The notes beneath the pieces are model-generated. The model had not been told where the DNA came from. It ran no database searches and saw only the letters and a program-made list of their open reading frames with translations. A stretch of 64,000 bases of DNA. It comes from Vespula vulgaris (lineage: Eukaryota > Arthropoda > Insecta > Hymenoptera > Vespidae). This document shows, one piece after another, positions 53,364 through 63,404 of this stretch. A program made the translations under genes and the position numbers. Within the stretch, counting starts at the first letter, position 1; every line of letters starts with the position of its first letter. The stretch is from the NCBI RefSeq assembly GCF_905475345.1, contig NC_066588.1, positions 8,545,001 to 8,609,000 of the forward strand, in the 5' to 3' direction.

Positions 53364-53858
53364 ATCTCTCTTTCTCTCCCTCATTCCAGAATTCGTAAAA
53401 CGCCTAGCCCGGAGCTAGCGGTGTCAGAATAAACAAACTGTATTTCGATGCATCTGTACCTCCTTCATTGTCCCTATAGCACAGTTAATGCGTACTGACC
53501 TGAAAATCCCTTTCAACTATGACTTTCAGGTTTCTATTCCTGGCGCAATCCAGATAACGGTTCCTGGTTCATACAAGCCATTTGCGAGGAATTCAATATC
53601 CATGGCCGAACTCTTGATCTACTCACTCTGATGACTTTCGTCAATCGACGAGTTGCCATTAACTATCAATCCTTCGTACCTCACCGAAAGAGTTTCCACC
53701 AGAAGAAACAAATACCAACTATAGTCAGTATGTTGACTCGGATAGTGTACTTTCCTAAAAAGAGTATTTTACGTTCGAAATCAGTGTTACACTCGTCTAC
53801 CGAAGAAAACAAAACATCCAATATCAAGAACAATGCTTATGGGGCTACGCCATGCTGA
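38846..53858 (+). CDS. Casp1: effector-type caspase (gene-level entry)
   Basis: A cytosolic cysteine protease that cuts after Asp and executes apoptosis. The sequence shows five exons: 38846-39063, 41312-41571, 44462-44637, 45696-45825 and 53530-53858. All phases match and give 370 residues. In order: a short acidic prodomain (about 1-95, no CARD or DED seen), the large subunit from about YNMYHKRRG with R121, H178 in SHGE and C220 in QACRG, a linker with several Asp (GGDVTDSRTD, about 235-243) where self-cleavage is likely, and the small subunit with R267 in YSWRN and KKQIPTIVSML. These match family residues binding the P1 Asp and forming the catalytic dyad. The short prodomain favours an effector caspase of the Drice/Dcp-1/caspase-3 type; the exact orthologue, and so the symbol, is uncertain. 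The 34-residue tail after about F336 is unusual. Confidence 0.95.
39185..40720. repeat. diverged tandem array, about ten units of roughly 130-190 bp
   Basis: The anchor AATTTTGATCGAY or close variants occurs near 39240, 39400, 39683, 39871, 40001, 40160, 40321 and 40463, with weaker copies near 39535 and 40607. Around each anchor the same order recurs: TTCACTATTT, ATTAAKATTTTC, the anchor, TCGAATATAACGAGATTTAT, AATCTAAAGAAT, TTGTCGGAAGTATTGTTGAT, then GTTGCATGAATATGACGAAT and TTAATCGAATGGCT. Copies differ by many substitutions and by internal deletions. Confidence 0.82.
40881..40935. repeat. (GATC)n-like tetranucleotide repeat
   Basis: Two runs of ATCG units, at about 40881-40905 and 40919-40932, are separated by TTTATTCGGTCG. 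The unit is self-complementary. Confidence 0.9.
41312..41571 (+). CDS. Casp1: caspase exon 2 (start of large subunit)
   Basis: Encodes the end of K73, residues 74-159 and one base of T160, between CTCCCCAG and GAGA|GTGAGT. DTNDG (74-78) is a plausible prodomain cleavage site. YNMYHKRRGVALIFNN opens the p20 fold and MTVRQGSEKDCNDL carries R121, the counterpart of the Arg that binds the substrate Asp. KNLDFEVRIYKDPTLKTI matches the family's KNL.F.V...KDLT..EI. Confidence 0.96.
42225..42306. repeat. CATA/CA/TA then (GA)n microsatellite
   Basis: CATA and CA units pass into TA and then about 18 GA units. Confidence 0.92.
43001..43077. repeat. (GGT/GAT)n triplet array
   Basis: GGTGAT and TGGTGG units include three copies of GGTGGTGGTGGATG. 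Confidence 0.9.
44249..44428 (+). CDS. unassigned 59-residue open frame inside caspase intron 2
   Basis: ATG in the context AACCATGG starts a 59-codon frame ending in TAG. It begins MEERIRTQSERNPNAS and is rich in Arg, Ser, Thr and Pro, with no domain I recognise. It lies 33 bases before caspase exon 3 but in a different frame, so it does not extend that exon. The segment is clearly more GC-rich than the surrounding intron and starts with a ten-base repeat (GAACGCAATC-like, three times). It may be a short upstream frame of an alternative transcript, a regulatory patch, or chance. Confidence 0.15.
   Translation: MEERIRTQSERNPNASTDTETRYKPFAPHSRLPFARSFAGTRSYSVPITVNSSPPTITA
44462..44637 (+). CDS. 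Casp1: caspase exon 3 (catalytic His)
   Basis: Completes T160 and encodes residues 161-218, between ATTAAAG and CCAG|GTACAT. It contains AAEDHTDADCLIVTVMSHGES with catalytic H178, then CPTLAGKPKLFFIQ, where Q218 starts the QACRG pentapeptide finished in exon 4. Its N-terminal residues join exon 2 with no gap relative to caspase-3. Confidence 0.96.
44677..44920. repeat. two-copy diverged repeat, spacing about 160 bp
   Basis: GTCCGATCATTACTTGGTTATG near 44677 and GTTCGATCATTACCAAGTTCG near 44838 are each followed by TTATTAGAT and a similar GAT-rich segment. Confidence 0.6.
44993..45038. repeat. (TA)n microsatellite
   Basis: About 22 TA units. Confidence 0.95.
45696..45825 (+). CDS. Casp1: caspase exon 4 (catalytic Cys and interdomain linker)
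   Basis: Encodes residues 219-261 plus one base of G262, between TACCTCAG and AGCG|GTACGT. ACRG provides the nucleophile C220. The linker GGDVTDSRTD has three Asp at which subunit separation could occur. TIPVFSDIMVAYSTLSG matches the family's P...DFL.AYST.PG, the start of the small subunit. Confidence 0.96.
47540..47573. repeat. (CGA)n CpG-containing trinucleotide repeat
   Basis: About eleven perfect CGA units, followed shortly by (GA)n at about 47586-47646. Confidence 0.95.
48003..48600. repeat. composite GA array with AAGCTRGAAAAAAAATGATAGA spacers
   Basis: Blocks of GA are separated by a conserved spacer, AGCTRGAAAAAAAATGATAG, that recurs at least seven times between about 48040 and 48420; the block lengths vary. 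Further on it degrades to AAGCTAGAAAGAG and AAGTTAGAG forms. This is a higher-order minisatellite grown around a dinucleotide repeat. Confidence 0.88.
49141..49331. repeat. (CT)n and T/C-rich tracts
   Basis: A CT run lies at 49139-49161, then T/C-rich sequence to about 49331, interrupted by a GC-richer 60-base segment. Confidence 0.8.
51498..52110. mobile_element. possible decayed transposable-element fragments (ACAGGGTGTCC-type ends)
   Basis: TATATACAGGGTGTCCAGTT near 51500 and TATATACAAGGCGTTTCATT near 51752 look like two diverged copies of the same element start in the same direction. ACAGGGTGTCC-like ends followed by a TTTAA-like segment are common in arthropod repeat families. No transposase frame, matching inverted end or target-site duplication was found, so the class is unknown. 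Confidence 0.3.
52780..53250. repeat. TA-rich diverged tandem repeat, unit about 118 bp
   Basis: GGATAGCTCATATAA occurs near 52921 and 53039. Each is preceded by TTAATTTATGATATAAT and followed by a TA/GTAT run. A weaker third copy (GATATAATGATATG..GTTAGACAACTC) lies near 53198-53238. Confidence 0.75.
53137..53370. repeat. (GA)n and (CT)n near the last caspase exon
   Basis: A GA run at about 53137-53170 and a CT run at about 53299-53370 are complementary and could pair in the intron RNA, about 150 bases before the exon 5 acceptor. Confidence 0.9.
53530..53858 (+). CDS. Casp1: caspase exon 5 (small subunit and C-terminal tail)
   Basis: Completes G262 and encodes residues 263-370 and TGA, after GACTTTCAG. 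FYSWRNPDNGSWFIQ carries R267, part of the S1 pocket. LTLMTFVNRRVA, FHQKKQIPTIVSMLTRIVYF match the end of the caspase fold. Family members such as caspase-3 stop a few residues after this last strand. Here a further 34 residues follow (337-370), rich in Lys, Ser and Asn and ending ATPC. Confidence 0.96.
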
Positions 53859-54024
53859 CATCGTCGAGATTACAATCTTCGAAGTTGCATAGATGACTTA
53901 GTCTCTTATTTTCTTTCCTTGTTTTCTTCTGCAACTACTATACGCACGATTTATCTATGTCGCTTTTTGTCTTTATGTATACATAGATATATATGTATAT
54001 CATGCTGGAATCTTAGTTTTTAAA

Positions 54025-54030
54025 AATAAA
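54025..54030 (+). other. candidate polyadenylation signal AATAAA for caspase
   Basis: AATAAA lies about 167 bases past the caspase stop, with a second match at about 54044. The sequence is AT-rich, so the choice is uncertain. Confidence 0.3.
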
Positions 54031-54956
54031 AAAGAAAAGTAAAAATAAAATTATATATACACATGTATATATACATGTATATACTAATTGATATAAATAA
54101 TATAATAATATAAATAATAATATAAATATAATATAATATAATATAAAGTAATATATAACAATACGATAATATGATAAGTTTATATAATAATATAAAATAA
54201 TAATATAAATAAATATAAATAATATATAAATAATATAAATAATATAAGTAAAATTATATATATTTCACGCTCGTCTTTCTTAGCTTTTAAAATTAAAAAA
54301 GAAAAGAAAAAAGAAACAGAAAAGAAATTATATACATATAACTTTTCTTTAAAATTATATATATACATATATATCTGCTCAAATATTTGTTAAAATTTTT
54401 ACTTTACGAGAATAAAAACAAAAAAAAAAAGAAAAGAAAGAAGAAACAACAAACGAAACCAAAAATAAAATCATCCAAATTCCTATATTGTGTCATTGAA
54501 TTATTTTAATACCACTATTTAAAGTAAATTGATTCTCGTTGACTGTTTGCAGTAACTTTAGATACACGAAGCAAAGAGGATCGTTCAATGAAGACATAGA
54601 TAGAGAAACAGAGATAGAGAGATAGAGAAAGAGAGAGGGAGAGAGGGAGAGAGGGAGAGAGAGAGAGAGAGAGAGAGTACTCTAGTTTCGATCTAACCAT
54701 CCATCGAAAATTCGATTCCGTTTTATCGTCTACAAGGACCGTCAAAATTACTATCCTGCTTCTCTCATTGAACTCTATTCTGCTCTGTATCAGAATTCTC
54801 TCAATGGATGAAGACAAAACAAAGAAGACGTATTATTACGAATTAAGAAATAATGTTCCTAACAAGATCTCTTTGACATCATACAGCGGAACTGCATTTT
54901 AGTACAACAGAAGTGTTATTCGAAAAAGTCAATTCCGAGTTTGCGCGAGGAAGACA

Positions 54957-54998
<42 letters not shown>

Positions 54999-55153
54999 GT
55001 TTCTCTATTTCTTTCAAATTTTATGAAATCCTTAAACGTTTTCCTATTTCGACATCAACTTTAACTCGTATCTCAAAAATTTATTTGATAAATATAAACA
55101 TGGACGTAAGACACATTTACGAATTTATAAATATTTCCTTTGTATTTTGAATA

Positions 55154-55390
55154 AATAGTTCTTTTATACATTGACTCGCATATGAGTATTTGCATGATTA
55201 TAAATACGAATAAAAGAAAACGGAAGAAGGTTTTGTCTAATATTTTTTGTTACACATATGTTATTAAATAATTTCTGTAGTTCTCTAGATTATGTTGTTA
55301 AATAAACATGTTGTTAAATAGTTTTTGAAATAGTTCTTTTATACATCGACTCGCACGTGAATATTTACATAATTATAAATACGAACAAAA
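55154..55390. repeat. direct repeat, spacing 177 bp
   Basis: AATAGTTCTTTTATACATYG followed by ACTCGCAYRTGARTATTT and ATTATAAATACGAA occurs near 55154 and 55331. The copies are about 90 percent alike over some 58 bases by eye. Confidence 0.85.
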
Positions 55391-55689
55391 AAAAAAAAGA
55401 GAAAAAAGTAGAAAAAGAAAATAAAAAGTCGGTATATCGCAAGAACGTAAAAACGTGTAAATATAAATTTGAAATACGTGAAAATGTGTTAGGTATATCG
55501 CAAAATCGAACATCAATATATACGTCTACAATTAATGTTACATATAAATGAATACTACGTATGTATGTATTTATGTATGTATCTATGTATGGGCCCGAAA
55601 ATACAAACATGAAAATGTTTACGATTAAAAAGTCGGATAAAAACGTATACGAACATAAACGTTAACATGAACCGTGGTATAGTTAAGTA

Positions 55690-55780
55690 TTATATATATA
55701 TACATATGCAAATACACACACATACACGCACACATACACACATGTACACACACACATATATATATATATACACATAAGTA
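55690..55780. repeat. TA/CA compound microsatellite
   Basis: TA units, then CA and CACACG-type units, then TA. Confidence 0.9.
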
Positions 55781-56420
55781 TTTGTGTATACATAGCAAAG
55801 TTTTCTCTCAGTACACGAAATCGCTTAACTTCCTCCACGTGGAAAAGTAAAGTAAAAGCTGCTCTATACGGTATTTGAACTACCAACGTGCTATTGTGCT
55901 TCCCTAACGACGAAGTTAACAAAGGAGCGCTTTGATAAAATGGTTCCGTGCTTCTGCGAACGCCATTAGTATAAGTGTGCCCGGGCATAACGTAACGCGT
56001 GCATTCTCTATCGATCGCGATATTAAGCACGATATTTACCATAGATTTACTTTCTCTTTCTCTCTCTCTCTCTCTCTCTATGTATCTATCTCGTACGCGC
56101 ATACTCTCTCATAAATAATACAAAAGATTTTTACATTGTTTCGTTTTTAACTGTTATAATTCTGGATAAAACTTTTCCATTTTATTAAATATTATTTAAA
56201 ATAATCGATCGTATCGATGTCGGATTTATCGTTCGTTAACGATGCCATTAAATATTATCGTGTAAAATGCATAATGCAACGTTATGCAATACGTTCATAA
56301 ATCAACAACTATTCATACTCGGTAACGTTAGTATCATTAATCGAGGCACATAATATGACTTTCGACAAATGCGAATTAATCGGAAATTCCCCTATTCGTT
56401 TCCTATTTTCGAATTTTTCC

Positions 56421-56460
<40 letters not shown>

Positions 56461-59400
56461 TCTTTTTCTTTGTATTTCATACTGTTAACTATAATTTTTA
56501 TTGTTATGTGACAATTCATTTATTATAAATTAATTAAGAAAAGAGTACGATATAATTATGACGTTGAATCTCTCTCTCTCTCTCTTTCTCTATCTATGTA
56601 TCTCTCACGTTTAGAAACGATCTCGAGATTTAATACCACTAATTTTTATGAGTATCGTTAATGTTTTTCGTTAAGTCTTCGTGAAAGAATAATTAATACC
56701 TATATATTATAAATATGCACCATTTATGAAAGAACATCGAATATCTAATGCATTTATGTTGATATCATGCACGCACGAAAGATTTTTGATAGATCGATAA
56801 ATCGTGCAATCTTGATAATATCGAAGAATATCAAAGAGATTACGATCAATCACGTCGCGTGCGACACGACGAATATTGTCTCATATTACTATTCCTGAAG
56901 GAATAATTAGGATGATCTATGAACGAACGGTACTCGGAAACGGTTAACGGGTATTCGATAACCCTATTACGTCCAGTCGAGTACTCAGAGCTTACATCCA
57001 TCATGGACGTGCTACGAGGCCATAGTAGATAGCGCATACCTGCTCGATGCTTCTGAATGTCTACCTATCGTGAATATCCTGGACTCTCTTGGGATTACTT
57101 ACAAGTGATATACAATCCGTGAAGACACGTAAACGAAGTCCGATATCCATGATTTCATAACGAATTTTGTTATTTAACAACATTCTAATACAGCATATTT
57201 CAATATATCATAAAACTTTTTGTTCTGAGGCTTCGTTTAATTATTTTGTTTTATTTTCTTTTTTTTCCTTTTAATTTCTTCCGCTTTTTAATTTTTTTTT
57301 AATTTTTTCTTCTTTTTTAAATAATTGATAAATTCGACTTTAAACGCGATTTTTTCATGTAATGGCATTTAAGTAGTTATTGATATAATCATTTTACGTT
57401 GAAACGTGAACTATTTCAAGAAAGTTGAATACTTGGAACTACATTCACTCGCCGTTTGCATTTCTAAACGAAGTTGGAATAATAGTAGCAAAGTTATTAG
57501 TTCATTTGATTTCAAAGTACTTTAAATGATGTTTTAATCAGTGACTTAAGGAAGAAATGAAAAGTAGTTGTAACGTAGTAAAACACGCATATTCTTTGTA
57601 CTGGTAAATTTACGAAAGCGTTCAGGGTTGATTAATATTCGAAACTAACGATGCATTAAGGATTTTCTAATTTCTCCACGTTTCAAATTACTTTCCGAGC
57701 TTATAATTTTCAATGATGATATCGTTGCAAGCGTTAAAAAGAATATACCAAACGAGTTCTGTTTATCGCTGTCACTTAAACGGGTAATCGAATTCAGTTC
57801 AGTAATTACAAGACCGTTTCGGTGTACCTCAGCATCACAAAGAGAGATAATTTCCGTTCGAAATAGACTTCTCAGTGGGTCTTTGAAACTTTCTTACTAC
57901 TTACGTTGATTCGACATAGGCCAATTGCCAATCGAACGACTATCCTTTCTCATATTCCTTGTCTCGCAATTTTTCTCGTATAATTTCAAACTATTTCGAG
58001 ACATAAAAAAATAAAAAGAAATAAAAAAAAAAGGAATATCAGCTTGTATAAATTTTCAATTCATAATCTCATTTTTTTGATATACCTTATGATAAAACAA
58101 TTTTGCTTTGCAGGTGAGAAACTTACAAGAATGAATTTATAAAATTTTATAAATACATATGTACGTATACGATTATGTATGCGCATAAGTATGCATAATT
58201 TTGTTATGTAAAAATTTTGTTTAAAAATTCTCGGAAAATATTATGAAGTTTATAAAATAATAAACAATGTTATTTAAAGCTACCACGGTTATTGAATTAT
58301 TTAATGTTTCTTTTTATTTTTTACATTTCGAGTAACTGCGAACGAGTGATGAATCATCGTATTTACTTAAATGAATAACGAAAATATGACAATACATGTT
58401 GTAACATGCTATTGGAATATCTTGTCGTTTATAAATTTATAATTGTGTCTACTTTAAAGCCATTGTAAACAACTGCATCGTTAAATATAAATGTTTATCT
58501 ATGGAAATGTTACAATAAAATTGGCAAAACATCGTCAAATAAATCTATAAAATCTCTCATTGAAATTTCACACTTTATCTCGTCGAACAACCTTATTTTA
58601 TTCTTCATCGTTCAATGTTTACCGTAACAAGTGATTTAATATTTATAACAGAAAGTCGAGTTGCTACACATAATGCAAATTACACTTATTACAACATTCG
58701 CAATTTGGCACCAATTTTAACATCACGTTTATCACGATTCATAATTAACAGTAGAAGGACCATTCAGTCGTTTTGTTACTCTTTTATCTCATTTACAAAG
58801 ATATTAATTATTTACAAGATATTAATTAATTTTATTGATTATTATGCAACTCTTGAATTTCCTACGCTTTTGATAATTGCTTAATTACTAACTTTTGGTA
58901 TTATTAATAATTTTCTTATTTTATTCAACTGTAATTTACTTTGTTTTTTATGATTTCAGGTATTCACGTATATTTCAAATTTGTTTTACTAACTGCATAA
59001 ATTGTCGCATCAGTAGAGATCTAAAAGTTCAAAGAGACCAAATAATAAAAATAGAATTATTTTGCGATTCATCTTTACCTAGTTATAAAATCACAATAAT
59101 AATTCATTTCTATTGTATCGTTACGTTTTTGTTTAAAGCTGAAAAAACGTTGGGAACATGGTAACGTGAAAATTTTTTTTTCCAAAAAATTTTTTTCAAT
59201 GTCCAATAAATAAGTTTAACTTAAAACAACGTTACCATTGAATCAACAACGGCTAACTTTTTGTTTCTCTTTGTAGCTGGTATGTACCAAAACATTTTCG
59301 ACGAATATCAACTTATAAAAACGTTTTGTCCACATTGAAGTTACATACTTCAGAGGAATATTTGTGTTTTGTGCCGATTTCAAGACTACATTTGCGTACA

Positions 59401-60675
59401 CGTCCGAAGAAACCATTTCTTTTTTTCGCCACGTGTGTTAGCGTGTTTCATATCTTTCTTTGATATTTATCGCTCCGAATGAAAACAAAGAATAAGTAAC
59501 GATATTTGTTTCTAGCAATATTCGAAAATCTGAAGAAACATTCGATAACATCGTGGTAATTTACATCGAGCAGTAACAAAAAATTTCTCGTCGTCGCTTT
59601 GGTAAAAATTTATCTATTCTTTTTAAATCGAAAAGAAAAAAAAATAATCCTGCATTCGTTCGAACGCTACGGTCGAATAACGACGTACGTATCGAAAGGT
59701 GAAAGAATGAGAAAAAAGAATGAAGCCAAAAAAAAAAAGAAAAAGAAAAACAAAAGAAACAAAAAAAATGAACGAAAATCAAAGGAGGATCATCGAAAAT
59801 ATAGCGTTCGATGAATTTCATTTCATTCGGAACGAAGAGCCGTCTCCGATGTGTAACAACACATCGAATACTGCATATAATCCGTTTTCATTCCCCTTGG
59901 CGTGCACTTTCGGTGCATCGCTATGACGCCAGAGATCAGAAGGGGTCAAACGCTATATATTGGCCAAAAAGTTTTGACTATGTCACTGCGTTCTTTTTCA
60001 AACTAGTACGTGGTGGAAAGATGGACAACAGTTTCACGATAAGTTTTCGTCGCGATATTTTTGCGGCACAGTTTGTGTGAACTATAATTTCATCTAGTCG
60101 GATATTTTGTGAAGGTCGTTGCACGCGTAAACGAGTCTTTCATTTCTTTCTCTCTCTCTCTCTCTCTCTTTCTTTTTTCTCTTCTTCTTCTTCGACCATT
60201 CTCCAAAGAAGACAGAGAGGTAGAGATAGAGGTCAGACTGGAGTTTTCGAAAACGAAAACGTCACTCGGGAGAGATAAATCTCGAATAACGGGTGTACTC
60301 GAGTAGCGCACCACCAGTGTTATCCTTCCAATTGGTTACAAGGTTGGCATTATTTATCGACGCATTTTTGCGTTTCTTCGAATTAATTTCCCGTAAGGAA
60401 AAGCAAGGAATTTTAAAGAGAAAGAAAGAACGAGAAAAAAGAGAGAAAGACAGAAGGAGAAAAATAAATCAGAAAAGAATTCTTGGTTGTCAGGTTAGAC
60501 CAAATTACAGAACGCGATAACGAGCCAAGTTAAAAGCTTGCGTGAGTAACGTGAATAACGTAGCTTACATTCTCCTATATCTATTTCATAGTAATAATAC
60601 ACGAACATGTGTGTAGGCAGGTTCATATATGTGGACGTTAACCCGTCTACGCGTACGATCGATGTACATGAAGAG

Positions 60676-60735
60676 GATGCTGCCATTGCTGCTGTTACTG
60701 CTGCTGCTGCTGCCACTGCTACCGCTATTGACGTT
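60676..60735. repeat. imperfect (GCT)n array, open in several frames
   Basis: GCTGCC, GCTGTT and GCTACC triplets. The plus strand reads Ala/Thr-rich in one frame. On the minus strand one frame is Ala-rich and another Ser/Asn/Gly-rich. No frame joins to a recognisable domain. Confidence 0.8.
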
Positions 60736-61679
60736 GGTATTGGTGGGATATACTCTCCTTCCATCATGCTAATATCCGAGCAAAGGAATTTCAGTTTTGT
60801 ATGTCAAAGAGTTTTTTACTTATTGACTATCTTTTCGAAGGAATTCCCATATTAAATTTCTCGAGATTTAACGGAAAAAACTTCGAATGTTAATGAGAAA
60901 GAATATGAACATTTTCAATGTTCACGTATGTATTGTACATATATGTACATGTTTTGTAACATGCGTGTTACGTTAATCAACAGCTCGATTATTATTTACA
61001 AATGGTTAAATCTTTTTAATCGAAAATTCTTGATCTTGATAATAAAGTAGGAAATATTAACTAATAACGTATAACGTTTTGTATAGCTGTGAAACATGAA
61101 GAAAGAGCAAGTAGTAACGTATTCGTAACGATTTTCGTTGTACGAACTGTAAAATTGATGACTATGGAAAATCGATATCGCTTAACTCGATTAAAGGAAC
61201 AGATTGAACGGATTTTACAACGAAATAGAGTCCATGTTACACCAGGATGGTAAAGTTTACATTCTAAATCGTTAAAAGGTTTAACTTGTATTCGCGATAA
61301 AAGAAAGAGAAAAAGAGAAAGAAAGAGAAGATGGTCATTGATTTTCTATGAGTAAGTTCTATTAATGGAGAACACACTATTGACTGAAAGATATCAACGA
61401 ATACGAAATTACGAAGCTTAAAAAGTGTTGAATCGAAAACGAACTACAAATTATTGAAATATTTTAACAAATTTAATACCGCGGAACTTTGCTGGTGACT
61501 GAAATTTGATATTTTAAATTCTTCATAAAGCACGTAGATTTCTTCTTTTTTTCCCTCCCTTCTACCTTGGGATTATAGTTTTTAACTAAAAAAGCAAAGT
61601 CCGATGTAAAAAGTATGGTAACAACAGTTTTTCCTTTTTTTCTCTTTAAACAGAAAATGTTACGGAAGGTAAGATAATT

Positions 61680-61915
61680 GAATATAAAATATATTATATT
61701 TTGTAATTATATTTTATATAAATTAATTATTATATATATTATTCTATATAAATCTACATATGTATATATATAATAATATATATGTAATCGAATATATACG
61801 TTTAATAATATATATTAATGATATATATAATTATATAAATTCTATATAAGTATATACTTTATTCTATATAAATCTATCTATAAATTCTGTATGATATATG
61901 TATATATATATATAT
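61680..61915. repeat. TATA-rich low-complexity tract
   Basis: About 230 bases of ATAT, TATAAAT and CTATATAAAT units, with AATAATATATATTA-like palindromes. Confidence 0.85.
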
Positions 61916-62189
61916 GTACACACATATAAATGGATACTGATGTCGAAATTCTTACGGCATTTATCGCATTTTTGCAAAAGTTATAAAATAATAATAGATA
62001 AAGGTATAAAAGTACCATGTTATTTTCAGTTCACACAGTCTTTGAAAAGTGTTGGTTAGTCGTTTAAGCGGATGTTATATTGTATTCAGAACGCGACCGT
62101 ACTACTCTCCTTCCCGTTAGCTTACGAAGCGAGTTAACACTCTTGTCAACGGTCTTACGGGTACTTCCTACCGCTTACGTCTTTTCTAT

Positions 62190-62224
<35 letters not shown>

Positions 62225-62591
62225 TTCTCTTCCCCCCTTCAACCCTTGTCTCTTACAAGAACTCAGTATTAGCAAACTTGTTGGTTATACTGAATGAGAA
62301 GTACGTCACGAGCCACGAATAAGTTAACACCTTTTACTTCGTAGGAACGTAGAAAGTATTTGAATATTCCGTTTCTATTTTAACGAAACTTTGGTCTCTA
62401 TATTTTGTGAGATATATCAGAAGAGAAATAGAAGAAAAGAAAAATGAAAAGTCGATAGGGTCGAAGGTACGATTGGAAAATTTCAATAATTCCTGGAAAC
62501 GAGACTGGAGAATCTTTTTGTCAAATTTCCAACGGAACGCACAGTGCACTGAAAATAGAAAAGGGAAGGAGATAGAAAGAGAGACAGAGAC

Positions 62592-62630
<39 letters not shown>

Positions 62631-63372
62631 AAGAGAGAAAGACAGACAGACAGATAGAGAGCAATTTTACATCGATTCAGGAGAGTCACGTTCAGTCCTA
62701 TATTTAAACGTCGAATTCACTTCAAGCCATCACCCTCGCTCGTACCCATTTCTATCCATCCCACCCACAATTGTTCTTCTGCAAAAAGCAATTCGGAATA
62801 CCTAAATTATTTCTAATTCCCGTGAAGCGCGAGACGTGCAAGATTTCGCTCAGAATACGAACAGAGTTTAGATTCTAATCAGTGACGTCGTATACCCGAG
62901 CACAGAGAAATGAACATCGAATGTTTCGTTCGATCGTAGAATTCGCGGATTTTCGTTAAAAAGAAAAGAAATGTAAAATGAAGTTTCTTTCACAAAGAGT
63001 ATATCCAATCGAGATTATTTCGGTGACGCGTAATCGTAAATTCTTCATGAATATTAATCGTATCGTTTTTATAAATATTATGATATATTACTGGAAAGTA
63101 TTTCGAACGATTTATGCGAAGTGAAGTGGTAGTAGTAATAGTTTCGTCATTTAAAATAAAAAGAAAAAAAAGGAGGAGAAAGGAAAAAAAGAAAAAAGAA
63201 AATATGTTCGTTCAAAATATGAAAATCGAAACGTTAAGCGTCACGTCCATAATCGATTTTGTAGAGTCAGTAAAAAAACTTCCAAAAAATATGGATTTCA
63301 TAGCGTCGATGAAATAAAAATCATAACTGATGACGAGAGTAAAATTCCAGTATGTATTTAACATATGTGTAT

Positions 63373-63404
<32 letters not shown>

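Larger units (their letters stand above)
45826..53529 (+). other. caspase intron 4 (7.7 kb)
   Basis: Bounded by AGCG|GTACGT and GACTTTCAG|GTTTC. It holds many microsatellites, the composite GA array at 48003-48600, a possible decayed mobile element at about 51498-52110 and a diverged repeat at about 52780-53250. A GC-richer patch lies at about 49385-49535. No further coding exon is needed for a full caspase. Confidence 0.83.

Noticed and set aside
56846..57037. 63-codon minus-strand frame as a first phosphatase exon
   Set aside because: It has no signal peptide and no similarity to the family.
59835..59865. Second GDG hit on the minus strand (IGDGSSFR)
   Set aside because: It ends in a stop after a few codons and lacks the conserved residues that follow in phosphatases.
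62680..62715. Possible GDG motif on the minus strand as the missing phosphatase exon
   Set aside because: The frame reads GDGLK and stops at once; the flanks do not match the family.
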